DNA of 13,438 nt from Bacteroidales bacterium M3 (GTDB lineage: Bacteria; Bacteroidota; Bacteroidia; Bacteroidales; Muribaculaceae). Positions 13,407 through 13,438 of the stretch are shown piece after piece. The notes beneath the pieces were generated by a model that saw nothing but the letters and a program-made list of their open reading frames with translations, searched no databases and had not been told where the DNA came from. How positions within the stretch are numbered: the first letter of the stretch is position 1; each line of letters starts with the position of its first letter. The position numbers and the translations under genes are program-made. Location: assembly GCA_001689445.1 (NCBI GenBank), contig LUJN01000041.1:1-13438 (forward strand), in the 5' to 3' direction.

Positions 13407-13438
13407 GGAGTGATGAGAATGGAATGTGGGTCGGAGAC

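Overview
The window looks like a chromosomal stretch of a gut-type member of the Bacteroidales, probably Muribaculaceae or a close relative (the order is well supported, the family is inference). The reasons are: a GldE/GldD pair; upstream sequences with TAnnTTTG -7 boxes and almost no Shine-Dalgarno sequences; secreted proteins ending in type IX-like 'D..GR...G.Y' tails; a TolC/HlyD/ABC-2 permease operon of the kind common in Bacteroidetes; and GC-rich genes separated by AT-rich gaps.

Layout, left to right. Positions 1-326 hold the start of a small DUF2795 protein and the end of a PduO-type cob(I)alamin adenosyltransferase (324-887), both on the minus strand. A secreted endonuclease I with C-terminal beta-domains and a sorting-like tail follows (1066-2739, minus). 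Then comes a four-gene minus-strand efflux operon read from 7851 down to 2915: TolC-type outer membrane channel, HlyD-type adaptor and two ABC-2 permeases, with no ATPase in the operon. Divergent from it is an exported GH53 endo-beta-1,4-galactanase (8113-9357, plus). A 399-base convergent gap packed with palindromes follows. The next operon, also minus strand, runs gldE (12334-10925), gldD (10928-10305) and a 4'-phosphopantetheinyl transferase (10308-9757), with both junctions joined by ATGA overlaps. The window ends with ahpC (12732-13298, plus), flanked by two direct copies of a 17-base motif and short hairpins.

Functional reading: the genes are mostly housekeeping or envelope functions (cofactor adenosylation, nuclease secretion, efflux, galactan cleavage, GldE/GldD envelope functions, peroxide removal). 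No phage, CRISPR, toxin-antitoxin or biosynthetic cluster is visible. The least ordinary material is non-coding: a 254-base composite of hairpins bounded by 20-base perfect inverted repeats (9500-9753), a pair of CCATGG-centred palindromes (9393-9483), a 9-base tandem array that folds into a long hairpin (2833-2896), and the repeats around ahpC. These may be REP- or MITE-like families or terminator clusters. I cannot search a database, so novelty is unproven.
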